From PALSA-188 sp963720075 (GTDB lineage: Bacteria > Acidobacteriota > Terriglobia > Terriglobales > Acidobacteriaceae): 64,000 nt of DNA. The stretch spans positions 434,001 through 498,000 of the forward strand of contig CAVREG010000016.1 in the NCBI GenBank assembly GCA_963720075.1. The letters are read 5' to 3'. Position numbers and translations under genes: made by a program. The notes below the pieces were generated by a model. That model saw only the letters and a program-made list of their open reading frames with translations. It was not told where the DNA came from and ran no database searches. Positions 8,678 to 17,751 of the stretch are shown one piece after another; the stretch's first letter is position 1, and every line of letters begins with the position of its first letter.

Positions 8678-9105
8678 TGGCTTTCACCGCTCCCAACGGA
8701 CGCACGCAACTCGCCATGGCAGACATCAACATCACGCCGTTAGTTGACGTGGTGCTGGTGTTGCTGATCATTTTTATGGTGACGGCACCGGTTTTGCAAT
8801 CCGGCATTGAGGTAAGTGTCCCAAAAACCAGGACGGTCAAAGAAATCACCGAAGAGCGGCTCGTGATCAGCATTAATAAGGAACAGCGGGTTTTTCTCGG
8901 GAACGATCCCATTAACATCAATGAGATTGGAAGCAAACTTCGCCAAAAGATTCGCGATCCCCGGCATCAATCAATCTTCGTGCGCGCGGATGAAGATGTA
9001 CCCTTCGGCGCCTTTGCCACGGTTATGGACGCCGTGAAGCAATCGGGAATCACTAACGTCAGCATCGTTACCCAACCGCTTCAAGCTAATGGCAGCCAAC
9101 GCTGA
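8677..9105 (+). CDS. tolR: TolR/ExbD
   Basis: A 142-residue protein with one N-terminal membrane helix (about residues 20-40, LVDVVLVLLIIFMVTAPV) carrying the essential Asp (LVDVVL), followed by a periplasmic domain. It partners TolQ in the proton channel. Overlap with tolQ is 1 nt and with the next gene 17 nt, so translation is coupled through the block. Confidence 0.94.
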   Translation: MAFTAPNGRTQLAMADINITPLVDVVLVLLIIFMVTAPVLQSGIEVSVPKTRTVKEITEERLVISINKEQRVFLGNDPININEIGSKLRQKIRDPRHQSIFVRADEDVPFGAFATVMDAVKQSGITNVSIVTQPLQANGSQR

Positions 9106-9883
9106 AATCTTCTTCGAACACGATAGCTGGGGCCGAAATCTAGGATGGTCCGTCGCGCTGCACCTGGCATTTGCCGGGGCGATTATTTTATATGCGGTGA
9201 TTGGTCCTAATAGAAATGGAGGCAGCTGGGGAGCAGGCGGGGGCGGCGATGCCATGGGGGTTACACTCGTCACCACAGTTCCCCTCCCCGCAAATCCACA
9301 GCAAACGCAAAACGTTCTCGCCAATGAATCGAAGGGCCTGGCAAAATCTCAGCCCAAGCCAGAGGAGAAGGCTCCGGAAGCGATTCCGATTCCGGACCGG
9401 GAATCTAAGAAGAAGCCCCCGCCGAAACCAATCACAACTGAAACCCACCAGAAACCGCTTCCCCAGCCAGTTCAGCAAGCCGACAATCAGGTGCCCTTTG
9501 GCGAGGGTGGTCCCGTACAGGGACCTTATGGAATGTTTAATGCGGGAGGAGCGAAGGGCGGTTTTGGATTTACGGGCGGCGGTGGTGATTTCGGCACGCG
9601 TTTCGCATGGTACGTACGGGTGGTGCAGCAGAAGGTCTCGCAGAACTGGTTGAAGTACGAGGTGGACCCGCGCATCAGCCAGGCACAGCGGGTTTATGTG
9701 ACGTTCGACATTATGCGCGATGGGCGACCAACCAATGTTCAGATAGAACAATCGAGCGGCGTACCGTCTTTGGATCAGTCGGCAACACGCGCGTTGCAGC
9801 GTATTGATACTTTTGGTCCGCTGCCTTCCGATTATTCTGCGAATAAGGTGTCAGTTGAGTTCTGGTTCGACTACAAAAGATAG
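9089..9883 (+). CDS. TonB/TolA-like energy transducer
   Basis: A 264-residue protein with a signal-anchor near residues 20-40, a Gly-rich stretch, a Pro/Lys/Glu-rich linker (about 85-140: KSQPKPEEKAPEAIP, KKKPPPKP) and a C-terminal TonB-type domain (about 175-264, FDIMRDGRPTNVQIEQSSG then SVEFWFDYKR). Position between tolR and tolB shows it is the TolA equivalent, though the linker is proline-rich like TonB rather than the long alpha-helical TolA domain. It overlaps tolR by 17 nt. Whether it serves Tol-Pal only or also TonB receptors is open. Confidence 0.85.
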   Translation: MAANAEIFFEHDSWGRNLGWSVALHLAFAGAIILYAVIGPNRNGGSWGAGGGGDAMGVTLVTTVPLPANPQQTQNVLANESKGLAKSQPKPEEKAPEAIPIPDRESKKKPPPKPITTETHQKPLPQPVQQADNQVPFGEGGPVQGPYGMFNAGGAKGGFGFTGGGGDFGTRFAWYVRVVQQKVSQNWLKYEVDPRISQAQRVYVTFDIMRDGRPTNVQIEQSSGVPSLDQSATRALQRIDTFGPLPSDYSANKVSVEFWFDYKR

Positions 9884-9951
9884 AGCGGCTTTTGGCTATT
9901 CGCTCTTGGCTTCTAGCTTCTGGATCCTGTGACCTTGAGGAGTATTTACTC

Positions 9952-11298
9952 TTGCATTTGTATCAGCGTTCGATGTCCTTTAAAACTCGATTAATACTTT
10001 TTTTACTTCTTTGGACCCTTCCCTCTGTAGCGCAGGACTGGATCAAGACTGGCACTGGACTCGGCGTCGAAAAAGTTCGCCTTGCAGCGTCTGATTTCAA
10101 GGCATCCACCGCGGACGCAAGAAATCCAGACTTGCTCAAAGCCTTCAACGACACATTGTGGAATGATCTCGACGAAGCCGGCATCTTCGATATGGTTTCG
10201 AAGAGCTTCTATCCTCTGGGCGCGGTTGGGGCGCCCGCCGACGTCAAGTTTGAAAGCTGGAGTTCTCCTCCGCCGAACGCCTCAATGCTGGCCTTCGGAA
10301 ACCTCGGGGTCTCCGGCGATAACGTCACCGTGCAAGGATGGCTTTACGACGTTAAAAACATCACCTCGCCGCAGGTCTTAGGCAAACAATATCAGGATGC
10401 GGCAACGACGAATGCAGCGCGAATGATTGCCCACAAATTCGCCGACGAGATTATCTTTCGCTTGGGGGGCGCCGTTCCCGGCATTGCCGAAACCCAGATT
10501 TATTTTGTCAGCAGCCGCAGCGGCCACAAAGAAATCTGGGGAATGGATTACGACGGCCAAAATCAGCACGAGATCACGCATCTGGGTTCGATTTCGCTTT
10601 CTCCACGTATTTCGCCAGACGGCTCACGCCTTGCCTTCAGTTCGATGACAAAATCAGGCTGGGAAATTTTGATGTACTCCATGGAATTGAACCGCATGGT
10701 TTCCTTCCCCCGATTTGCAGGCACAAACCTTTCTCCGGCCTGGTCACCGGATGGCGCCAAGCTGGCATTTTCATCGTCGCGTTCCGGGCACTCCGAAATT
10801 TATGTGATGGATTCCTCTGGCGGAAATCTGAAGCGCTTGACGTCTTCACGCGGACCCGACGTATCGCCCGTATGGAATCGCAAAACCGGGGCGCAAATTT
10901 CATGGGTTAGCGGACGGACTGGACTGCCAGAGGTTTATTCGATGGAGGCTGACGGCACCAACGTGCAGCGGTTGACGGATCAGGGTTATGCGGTTTCTCC
11001 GTCGTGGTCGCCGAATGGACAGCTCTTAGTATTCGCGTGGATGCGCCACTACGGTCCGGGCGCACCCGGAGCACAGGACCTCTATATTATGGATGTGACC
11101 ACGAAACAGTGGGTGCAACTCACGCATGATGGTGGACGCAACGATTTTCCGTCATGGGCTCCCGATGGACGCCACATTGTGTTTCAATCCAGCCGTTCGG
11201 GTAGCGAAGAAATCTGGAGCATGTTGGCGGATGGAACGAATCAGAAGCGTCTAACATTTTCAGGCAGAAACACGCAACCGAATTGGAGTTGGAAATAG
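9952..11298 (+). CDS. tolB: Tol-Pal system beta-propeller protein TolB
   Basis: Periplasmic TolB: a signal peptide (MSFKTRLILFLLL... cut after PSVAQ), an N-terminal domain to about residue 170 (numbered from the TTG), then WD40-like PD40 repeats with recurring units such as LSPRISPDGSRLAFSS, LSPAWSPDGAKLAFSS and DFPSWAPDGRHIVFQS. TolB binds Pal and OmpA-like proteins. I chose TTG at 9952 because GAGGAG (9937-9942) sits 9 nt upstream; ATG at 9973 lacks a ribosome-binding site, and the frame is open back to 9892. Confidence 0.93.
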   Translation: MHLYQRSMSFKTRLILFLLLWTLPSVAQDWIKTGTGLGVEKVRLAASDFKASTADARNPDLLKAFNDTLWNDLDEAGIFDMVSKSFYPLGAVGAPADVKFESWSSPPPNASMLAFGNLGVSGDNVTVQGWLYDVKNITSPQVLGKQYQDAATTNAARMIAHKFADEIIFRLGGAVPGIAETQIYFVSSRSGHKEIWGMDYDGQNQHEITHLGSISLSPRISPDGSRLAFSSMTKSGWEILMYSMELNRMVSFPRFAGTNLSPAWSPDGAKLAFSSSRSGHSEIYVMDSSGGNLKRLTSSRGPDVSPVWNRKTGAQISWVSGRTGLPEVYSMEADGTNVQRLTDQGYAVSPSWSPNGQLLVFAWMRHYGPGAPGAQDLYIMDVTTKQWVQLTHDGGRNDFPSWAPDGRHIVFQSSRSGSEEIWSMLADGTNQKRLTFSGRNTQPNWSWK

Positions 11299-11407
11299 AC
11301 TTTTTTGTCAGAAGTTCGCACGTAATACTTAGCAAGCGATTCTAAAGGCCACAACCAAATTAGCCAGCGCGTGGGCCGAAGGCGCGCTAACCTGAGGGAG
11401 GAGAAAC

Positions 11408-12145
11408 GTGAAGCAACTAAGAGCAAAATGGTTCATTCTTATATTCGCACTGGGCGCAATTATGTTCCTCGGCGCCTGCCACAAGAAAACAGCGCCACCA
11501 CCGCCACCACCACCGCCACCGCCAGCATCGCCGACGGCATCGCTAACCGCCAATCCCGAAACCGTGGACAAAGGGCAATCCACCACATTGACGTGGCAAA
11601 CGTCCAATGCGACCGATGTTAGCATTGGCGGAATCGGCGCCGTGCAGACAAACGGTTCGCAGCAGGTGACACCCGAGGATTCGACTACGTACACACTGAC
11701 CGCGAAGGGTCCTGGTGGAACACAGGAAGCCACGGCCCGGGTGACGGTAAATGCACCGCCGCCTCCCCCTACTGCGACCGCCCCTTCAGCCACCGAAGAA
11801 GAGCTGTTCTCGCAAAATATCAAGGACATTTACTTTGCGTATGACAAATCCGATATCGGCTCCGATCAGCAGCCGTCAATTCAGGAGGACGTTAGTTTCC
11901 TGAAGCAGCATCCCGATGTTCACTTCACGATTGAGGGACACTGCGACGAGCGCGGATCAACCGAATACAACTTGGCCCTTGGCGACAGCCGCGCAGGCGC
12001 TGTAAAAAGTGCGCTCGTTTCCGGCGGCATTAGCGGCGACAGCATAAAAACGATTAGTTACGGGAAGGAAAAGCCTTTCTGTACCGAATCGAACGAGCAG
12101 TGCTGGCAGCAGAACCGCCGCGGGCATTTCGTCTATCAACGATAA
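11408..12145 (+). CDS. pal: Peptidoglycan-associated lipoprotein Pal (with Ig-like insert)
   Basis: A 245-residue outer-membrane lipoprotein. The GTG start has GGGAGGAG just upstream. The signal peptide ends in lipobox LGAC with acyl-Cys24. A run of ten prolines (30-39) is encoded by a CCA/CCG simple repeat. Residues about 44-115 (TLTWQTSNATDVSIGG, TYTLTAKGPGG) look like a small Ig-like domain not found in E. coli Pal. Residues about 128-245 form the OmpA-like peptidoglycan-binding domain (IYFAYDKSDI, IEGHCDERGSTEYNLALGDSRA). It follows tolB by 109 nt. Confidence 0.94.
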   Translation: MKQLRAKWFILIFALGAIMFLGACHKKTAPPPPPPPPPPASPTASLTANPETVDKGQSTTLTWQTSNATDVSIGGIGAVQTNGSQQVTPEDSTTYTLTAKGPGGTQEATARVTVNAPPPPPTATAPSATEEELFSQNIKDIYFAYDKSDIGSDQQPSIQEDVSFLKQHPDVHFTIEGHCDERGSTEYNLALGDSRAGAVKSALVSGGISGDSIKTISYGKEKPFCTESNEQCWQQNRRGHFVYQR

Positions 12146-12171
12146 GTGCGGTTCGTCCGCCTTCCGTGCGA

Positions 12172-12204
12172 GGTCGTCCTAAGAAATTTGACTTAAGGAT
12201 GACC
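12172..12204. repeat. Extragenic inverted repeat between pal and cpoB
   Basis: GGTCGTCCTAAG (12172-12183) pairs imperfectly with CTTAAGGATGACC (12192-12204). The GGATGAC end matches other extragenic repeats in this window. Confidence 0.5.
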
Positions 12205-12272
12205 CCGCAGGGATCGGGCCTGTCATCTCACCGTGAACCAATAGGCATCTAAGAGCAGTGACGGTAACGACT

Positions 12273-13139
12273 ATGAAATTTCAACGGGCCTACATTTTTG
12301 TCGCACTTCTTCCGTTCTTTCTCGCAACCCCACTTGTTACTCCAGCCTGGGGCGTCAATCGCGACATTATCGAACTACAGGATCAGGTAACGGCGCTGCA
12401 AGCTCAGATGACCCACATGCAACAGTCGTTTGACGAACGCATGGGTGTAATGAAGAACCTGATGGACCAGAACACCGACAGCATGAACAAAGTCACAGCA
12501 GCCATCACAAGTCTCCAAACGACTTTACAAAAAGAGCAAAGCGATTCGGGCGGCAAAGTAGACCAGCTTTCCTCGCAAATCCAGGCTTTGAACGACAGCC
12601 TGGATGAGCTAAAGGCTCGACTCGCCAAAGTAAGCAAGCAACTGGAGGACATGCAAGCTGCCCAGCAAAACCTCAATGCGCAGCCGCCACAGGCCGCCCC
12701 TGCGGCAACCCCTCCACAAGCACAAGCTCCTCCTCCAGATGTCCTCTATAACAACGCACTGCGAGATTACAACGGCGGAAACAATGACCTCGCGACGCAG
12801 GAATTTTCTGATTACGTAAAGTATTATGCGAACACAGATCTCGCTGGAAATTCTTATTTCTACCTGGCTGAGATCGCATACCGCAAGGGGGACTATCAGA
12901 CGGCCGCGAAAGACTATGATCAGGTTCTGCAGAACTTCCCCAGCGGAAACAAGGCAGCGTCCGCAGAACTGAAAAAGGGATTTGCGCTAATTGAGCTTGG
13001 GCAAAGAGACGAGGGGGTGGCTGCACTACGTCATGTCGTCGCCCGCTATCCCAGAAGTAATGAGGCGCTTCAGGCGAGAGATCGGTTGCGTAAGCTCGGG
13101 GTTGCGACGACGGCACCTGCCAATCGCAGAGCGGGGTAG
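12273..13139 (+). CDS. cpoB: Tol-Pal system protein CpoB/YbgF
   Basis: A secreted protein of 288 residues: signal peptide (MKFQRAYIFVALLPFF..., cut near PAWG), a heptad coiled coil (about 25-130, DQVTALQAQMTHMQQ, LSSQIQALNDSLDELK), a Pro/Ala/Gln linker and C-terminal TPR repeats (YNNALRDYNGGNNDLA, AYRKGDYQTAAKDYDQVL). CpoB coordinates peptidoglycan synthesis with Tol-driven outer-membrane constriction. ATG 12273 is preferred as it starts the signal peptide; GTG 12258 is in frame. It closes the Tol operon. Confidence 0.9.
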   Translation: MKFQRAYIFVALLPFFLATPLVTPAWGVNRDIIELQDQVTALQAQMTHMQQSFDERMGVMKNLMDQNTDSMNKVTAAITSLQTTLQKEQSDSGGKVDQLSSQIQALNDSLDELKARLAKVSKQLEDMQAAQQNLNAQPPQAAPAATPPQAQAPPPDVLYNNALRDYNGGNNDLATQEFSDYVKYYANTDLAGNSYFYLAEIAYRKGDYQTAAKDYDQVLQNFPSGNKAASAELKKGFALIELGQRDEGVAALRHVVARYPRSNEALQARDRLRKLGVATTAPANRRAG

Positions 13140-13271
13140 TGTTAAGCTTCGCGGTCTGATTTCGCTCGCTCCGAATAAGCTCAGATTCCGGCCATGCCAA
13201 AGCGGAAGCAGGTTTCATTAGCAAATGAGTCGGAATTTGGGACACCCTTCAGCAAAATCTCACTGATTCCA

Positions 13272-13363
13272 TTGACAATCTGCTTCGGGCTACGCTATCT
13301 TTAAGTCTTTGGAAGTCCTGTGGTTGCCCGCCTGGTAGCCTGCGCCTTTCGGCGCTTTCCAGG
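13272..13363 (+). promoter_or_regulatory. rplM promoter and structured 5' leader
   Basis: TTGACA (13272-13277) and TATCTT (13296-13301) are spaced by 18 bp. The transcript would begin near 13308 and carry a leader of about 110 nt with a two-part hairpin: CCTGG/CCAGG (13331-13335, 13359-13363) enclosing GCGCC/GGCGC (13342-13346, 13351-13355). Several phyla control L13-S9 operons through such leaders; that role here is inferred. Confidence 0.55.
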
Positions 13364-13419
13364 GTGCTCAGCGGTCTTCTTTAATATTTCTGGGCTTTTT
13401 AATTTCTGGGAGATCTTGA

Positions 13420-13860
13420 ATGTCAACCTATTTCCCCAAAGCGGGGGAAATCGTTCGCAAATGGTACGTCGTGGATGCCTCCGGGCAGACGCTCGGGCGT
13501 CTCGCGTCGCGCGTCGCGATGATCCTAATGGGCAAAGAGAATCCGCAATATACGCCGTTTATTGACGCCGGTGATCATGTGGTTGTCATCAATGCTGACA
13601 AGATAAAGACTACCGGCATGAAGGCGGAACAGAAAAGCTATAAGCACTACACCGGGTATCCAGGTGGCCTGCGTTCGGAAGATTATCGTGAACGATTGGC
13701 CCGCAAACCAGAACTCATCATCGAGGAGGCCGTTCTGCGTATGCTGCCCAAGACCAAAATGGGGAAGCAGATGATGACCAAGTTAAATGTGTATCGCGGG
13801 GATAAGCATCCACATCAGGCACAGAAGCCGCAAGATTTGGCGCTGGAAGTACGCGCGTAG
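13420..13860 (+). CDS. rplM: 50S ribosomal protein L13
   Basis: A 146-residue L13 with the expected segments WYVVDASGQTLGRLAS (near 11), INADKI, YYKHTGYPGG-type KHYTGYPGG and MLPKTKMGKQ. L13 is an early 23S rRNA binder. It is followed 83 nt later by rpsI, the usual L13-S9 pairing. Confidence 0.98.
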   Translation: MSTYFPKAGEIVRKWYVVDASGQTLGRLASRVAMILMGKENPQYTPFIDAGDHVVVINADKIKTTGMKAEQKSYKHYTGYPGGLRSEDYRERLARKPELIIEEAVLRMLPKTKMGKQMMTKLNVYRGDKHPHQAQKPQDLALEVRA

Positions 13861-13909
13861 TTTTTGAATTTAGATAGAAAGGTAAGCGACGCTCTTCTCT
13901 CTGGATTCA

Positions 13910-13943
13910 AGCCAAGAGTTAAGAGCCAAAAGCTAAAAGCTGA
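13910..13943. repeat. AGCTAAAAGCC-type short repeat
   Basis: The spacer before rpsI is built of variants of the words CAAGAGTTAAGAGCC and AAAAGCTAAAAGC. Similar strings occur at 9895-9931, 14408-14440, 21384-21416, 37336-37368 and 37483-37500, always in spacers. Confidence 0.5.
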
Positions 13944-14339
13944 ATGGCAGAGTTAGTTCAATATTACGGAACGGGTCGCCGCAAGTCGGCGATAGCGCGA
14001 GTATATCTGCGCCCGGGCAGCGGCGAGTTCAAGATTAATGGACGCGCCTTCGAAGAATATTTCGTCACGCCTTCGCAGCAGTCGGCGGCAAAGCAGCCTT
14101 TGGTCTCCACCGAAATGGCAACCACATTCAATGTCGTTGCCAGAGTCACCGGCGGCGGAGTGAATGGCCAAGCAGATGCCATCAAGCTCGGCATCGCCCG
14201 CGCCCTCATGGTTTTCAACATCGAACTGCGCAAAAAACTGAAGGCTGAGGGACTGGTCAGCCGCGACTCGCGATCCAAAGAGCGCAAGAAATACGGACAA
14301 AAAGGCGCCAGAAAGCGCTTCCAATACAGCAAGCGGTAA
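13944..14339 (+). CDS. rpsI: 30S ribosomal protein S9
   Basis: A 131-residue S9 with YYGTGRRKSAIARVYL at the N terminus, the GGGVNGQADAIKLGIARAL core and the basic tail ending KRFQYSKR, which reaches the decoding centre. Directly downstream of rplM. Confidence 0.98.
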   Translation: MAELVQYYGTGRRKSAIARVYLRPGSGEFKINGRAFEEYFVTPSQQSAAKQPLVSTEMATTFNVVARVTGGGVNGQADAIKLGIARALMVFNIELRKKLKAEGLVSRDSRSKERKKYGQKGARKRFQYSKR

Positions 14340-14533
14340 AGCAGATCGCTGGGTCATCCTTCATCGCGCAAGCGCGACTGTGGGTGGTTCGGAATGACAA
14401 AGGGTTTGAGCTAAAAGCCAAGAGCTAACGGCTAAAAGCCTGTTTCAAAATTCTTCCCGTGCGCGTGTGCCGGGACGGGAATGGCAATCGGGAGCGAACA
14501 TAGTTTCCGATGCAGACTCAACGAGGAGGTTAA

Positions 14534-15448
14534 TTGGCTAACATCACCATGAAAGAGTTGCTCGAAGCGGGAGTTCACTTCGGGCACCAGACCAAGCGCT
14601 GGAATCCCAGAATGAAGGAGTACATCTTCGGAGAGCGCAATGGTATTTACATTATTGACCTGCAAAAGACGCTGAAGATGTTCAAAGAGGCGTCGAAGTT
14701 CGTGCAGGACCTGGCGATGCAGGGAAAGATTGTGTTGTTCGTGGGCACCAAACGGCAGGCGCAGGATGCCATTGCCGAAGAAGCCACCCGCTGCGGCGGG
14801 TATTACGTTAACCAGCGCTGGTTAGGCGGACTGCTGACGAACTGGGTCACGGTGCAGAAATCCGTAAAGCGCCTGAAAGAACTTGACGAGATGGCCACCG
14901 ACGGCCGCTACGAGTTGCTTCCCAAGAAAGAAGTCATCAAGCTCGAACGCGAACGGAAGCATTTGCAAGCGAATCTCGCCGGCATCAAGAACATGAATCG
15001 TCTGCCCGATGCCATCTTTGTTATCGATTCGAATAAAGAGCAGATTGCCGTTCGTGAGGCCCGTAAGCTTGGCATTCCTGTAGTCGCCGTCGTTGATACG
15101 AATTGCGATCCCACCGAAGTGGATTATGTGATTCCGGGGAACGACGACGCATTGCGAGCGATCCGTTTATTCGCCTCTAAGATTTCCGATTCCGTCGCGG
15201 AAGGCGCGCAGTTCATGAGCGATAAGAATGACGCCGACCTCGCGGCAGCAGCGGGAGCTGCTGCGCAGCAGGCTGCCTTGGCGGCAACCGAAGCCCCTGC
15301 GGAGGGTGCGCCCGTTACTGAAGATACTGAGACCGCAAGCGAAGAGATTAGTATGGAAGACGTGCTTGGCGCCGGGACCCGTAAACAACCGGTTGCGGCA
15401 AAAGAGCCCGAAGTCGAGGCTTCTGAAGTTGAGCATCAAACATTCTGA
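14534..15448 (+). CDS. rpsB: 30S ribosomal protein S2
   Basis: A 304-residue S2 with the family motifs AGVHFGHQTKRWNPRM, FVGTKRQAQ, NQRWLGGLLTNW and the PVVAVVDTNCDP segment. Start is TTG, preceded by GAGGAGGT at 14522-14529. It is about 60 residues longer than E. coli S2 because of an acidic Ala/Glu-rich C-terminal tail (from about 240), a common feature in this phylum. It heads the rpsB-tsf-pyrH-frr run. Confidence 0.98.
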   Translation: MANITMKELLEAGVHFGHQTKRWNPRMKEYIFGERNGIYIIDLQKTLKMFKEASKFVQDLAMQGKIVLFVGTKRQAQDAIAEEATRCGGYYVNQRWLGGLLTNWVTVQKSVKRLKELDEMATDGRYELLPKKEVIKLERERKHLQANLAGIKNMNRLPDAIFVIDSNKEQIAVREARKLGIPVVAVVDTNCDPTEVDYVIPGNDDALRAIRLFASKISDSVAEGAQFMSDKNDADLAAAAGAAAQQAALAATEAPAEGAPVTEDTETASEEISMEDVLGAGTRKQPVAAKEPEVEASEVEHQTF

Positions 15449-15557
15449 TCGGTAGCCGTCCGATACAGACATCGGCCCTCCGAGATAATTGGACCCGCGC
15501 AGGTCGTTCAGCCGCGGGTTAAATTTTGTAAGGCATGAAGGACTTATCCTTAAAGAT

Positions 15558-16217
15558 ATGGAAACGACCAACAACAACACGAACATTTCGGCAGCACAAG
15601 TAAAGGAGCTTCGCGACAAGAGCGGAGCCCCGATGATGGATTGTAAAAAAGCCCTCACGGACGCCAAGGGCGACATCGAGGCCGCCATCGTATTGCTGCG
15701 CAAGCGCGGAGCATCGGTCGCGGAAAGAAAAGCCGGACGTGCTACCAGCGAAGGCTCTGTTGCAAGCTATATTCATGCGGGCGGTAAAATCGGCGTGCTC
15801 GTCGAAGTGAATTGCGAGAGTGATTTCGTTGCGCGCACCGATGACTTCAAGGAACTCGTGCATGACATTGCCATGCACATTGCCGCGACCGATCCAAAAT
15901 TCGTCCGCAAAGAAGATGTGACGACCGAGTCTTTCGAGCGCGAAAAGGATATTTATCGCACGCAGGCGGCTGCAACAGGAAAACCTGCCCAGGTTGTTGA
16001 GAAAATCGTAGAAGGCAAGATGGGAAAGTTTTACGAAGAAGTCTGCCTTTACGAGCAGCCCTTTATCAAAGATCCGACGGTAACGATCTCGCAATTGATC
16101 GCAACCAAGATCGGCAAACTTGGCGAGAACATCGCGGTGCGGCGATTTGCCCGCTTTAAAGTGGGCGATGCGGGCGAAACTATCGCCATCACAAAGCCAG
16201 ATCAAAAAGCGGAATGA
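15558..16217 (+). CDS. tsf: Elongation factor Ts
   Basis: EF-Ts, 219 residues, the nucleotide exchange factor of EF-Tu. The N-terminal UBA-like region has VKELRDKSGAPMMDCKKAL; the core has GGKIGVLVEVNCESDFVAR. ATG 15558 starts the conserved protein; the frame is open further upstream to 15489 but that part does not look like EF-Ts. The protein is shorter than the two-subdomain E. coli form, as in many bacteria. A strong terminator-like hairpin follows. Confidence 0.97.
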   Translation: METTNNNTNISAAQVKELRDKSGAPMMDCKKALTDAKGDIEAAIVLLRKRGASVAERKAGRATSEGSVASYIHAGGKIGVLVEVNCESDFVARTDDFKELVHDIAMHIAATDPKFVRKEDVTTESFEREKDIYRTQAAATGKPAQVVEKIVEGKMGKFYEEVCLYEQPFIKDPTVTISQLIATKIGKLGENIAVRRFARFKVGDAGETIAITKPDQKAE

Positions 16218-16221
16218 CTCG

Positions 16222-16245
16222 AGGGCGCCTTTGGCGCCCTTTTTT
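16222..16245 (+). terminator. Intrinsic terminator after tsf
   Basis: AGGGCGCC (16222-16229) pairs perfectly with GGCGCCCT (16233-16240) around a 3-nt loop and is followed by a T6 run to 16245. It would end or attenuate transcription before pyrH, which starts 25 nt later. Confidence 0.85.
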
Positions 16246-16269
16246 ATGCTCTAAGAACCGAGAAATAAA

Positions 16270-17007
16270 ATGCAAACCCCCGTTTTTCATCGCGTCCTTC
16301 TCAAAATCTCCGGCGAAGCTCTCGCAGCCAACCAGGGTTTCGGCGTTGATCCTCTTCGAATCCATGAGATCGCGGCGGAGCTCGCCGACGTTCACACTCT
16401 CGGGGTTCAGATCGCCATCGTTGTCGGAGGGGGAAATTTCTTCCGAGGAGTCGCCGAGCAGGCGCGCGAAATGGACCGCGTCTCTGCTGATCAAATGGGG
16501 ATGTTGGCAACCGTAATTAACGCCCTTGCGCTACAGGATGCGCTGGAGAAACAAGGCATTCACACCCGCGTGCAATCGGCGATCGAAATGAATCAGGTTG
16601 CCGAGCCTTTTATCCGGCGCCGTGCCATACGGCACCTGGAGAAAGACCGCGTCGTCATTTTTGCCGGCGGGACTGGCAACCCCTATTTCTCGACCGATAC
16701 CGCGGCATCATTACGCGCCATGGAAATCAAGGCTGACGTCATCATGAAAGCCACCAAGGTGGATGGCATCTACGACGCCGATCCCATCCTTGTGAAGGAT
16801 GCAAAGAAATTTACCGAAATCACTTACATGGACGTGTTGCAGCAAGGCCTGAAAGTTATGGACTCCACCGCGATCTCGCTTTGCAAAGACAACAATCTGC
16901 CGATCATCATTTTCAATTTGAATCAGCGCGGAAACATCCGCAAGATTCTTACCGGCGAGAAAATCGGATCGCTGGTAAGCGCGTCGGCCGCCGCTGCCAA
17001 GGTATAA
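16270..17007 (+). CDS. pyrH: UMP kinase
   Basis: A 245-residue amino-acid-kinase-family UMP kinase making UDP. Motifs: LLKISGEAL near residue 10, VVGGGNFFRG near 56, MLATVINALALQDAL and the AGGTGNPYFSTDTAA loop. Its place between tsf and frr is conserved across bacteria. Confidence 0.98.
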   Translation: MQTPVFHRVLLKISGEALAANQGFGVDPLRIHEIAAELADVHTLGVQIAIVVGGGNFFRGVAEQAREMDRVSADQMGMLATVINALALQDALEKQGIHTRVQSAIEMNQVAEPFIRRRAIRHLEKDRVVIFAGGTGNPYFSTDTAASLRAMEIKADVIMKATKVDGIYDADPILVKDAKKFTEITYMDVLQQGLKVMDSTAISLCKDNNLPIIIFNLNQRGNIRKILTGEKIGSLVSASAAAAKV

Positions 17008-17040
17008 TTCAACGTTCTAATTCTTCTCTCGGAGCTAAAA

Positions 17041-17628
17041 ATGGCTCAAGCCACAATGGCCGCAATTCCTGGCCTGAAAGAAACTTACGTCCAGCTCAAG
17101 ACGCGCATGGACAAGGCCGTTGACGATTTTCGGAAAGCCATGGCGGCTACACGCACAGGGCGAGCCTCAGTTCACATGCTCGACTCCGTGACCGTGGACT
17201 ATTACGGTTCGCAAATGCCGATCAATCAGATCGCTCAGGTACATGCGTCGGAGGCTCAGCTATTGACGGTGCAACCTTTCGATCCAACATCTTTGCCTTC
17301 GATTGAGAAGGCAATACGCATCGCTGAACTCGGCCTGAATCCAATGAACGACGGCAAGATCATTCGCGTTCCGGTCCCTCCTTTGACCGAAGAGCGCCGC
17401 AAAGATATGGTCAAGCATTTGAACAAAGTGCTCGAAGAGCATCGTACCGCAGTTCGGAACATCCGCCGTGACGGAAACGATGCCATTAAGAAGGCAATGA
17501 AAGATAAAAAGATTACTGAAGATGACGAGAAGCGAGCGATGGAAGAAATCCAGAAGCTCACCGACGACGAAATCAGAAAGATGGAAGAGCTGAATAGAAA
17601 TAAAGAAAAAGAACTGATGGAAGTTTAG
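17041..17628 (+). CDS. frr: Ribosome recycling factor
   Basis: A 195-residue RRF that splits post-termination ribosomes with EF-G. Motifs: RTGRASVHMLDSVTVDYYG, PFDPTSLPSIEKAI, NPMNDGKIIRVPVPPLTEERRKDM and a long helical C terminus. The N terminus is about 10 residues longer than in E. coli (MAQATMAAIPG); ATG 17056 is an in-frame alternative. Confidence 0.98.
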   Translation: MAQATMAAIPGLKETYVQLKTRMDKAVDDFRKAMAATRTGRASVHMLDSVTVDYYGSQMPINQIAQVHASEAQLLTVQPFDPTSLPSIEKAIRIAELGLNPMNDGKIIRVPVPPLTEERRKDMVKHLNKVLEEHRTAVRNIRRDGNDAIKKAMKDKKITEDDEKRAMEEIQKLTDDEIRKMEELNRNKEKELMEV

Positions 17629-17640
17629 CCAAATTTGTTT

Positions 17641-17750
17641 GACGTCATGCTGAGGGACATCCGTCCCGAAGGATCTGGCGCACACCATTGTAGTTCCTGG
17701 GACCGGTAACGCACACGAGATCCTTCGCTACGAGGTTCTGGGGACTGCAA
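17641..17750. repeat. Extragenic repeat, GATCCTTCG/CGAAGGATC arms
   Basis: Downstream of frr, CCGAAGGATC (17667-17676) and GAGATCCTTCG (17719-17729) face each other inside a CATGCTGAGG...GGTTCTGGGG unit. This is one of about ten members of a dispersed family in the window. Confidence 0.6.
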
Positions 17751-17751
17751 T

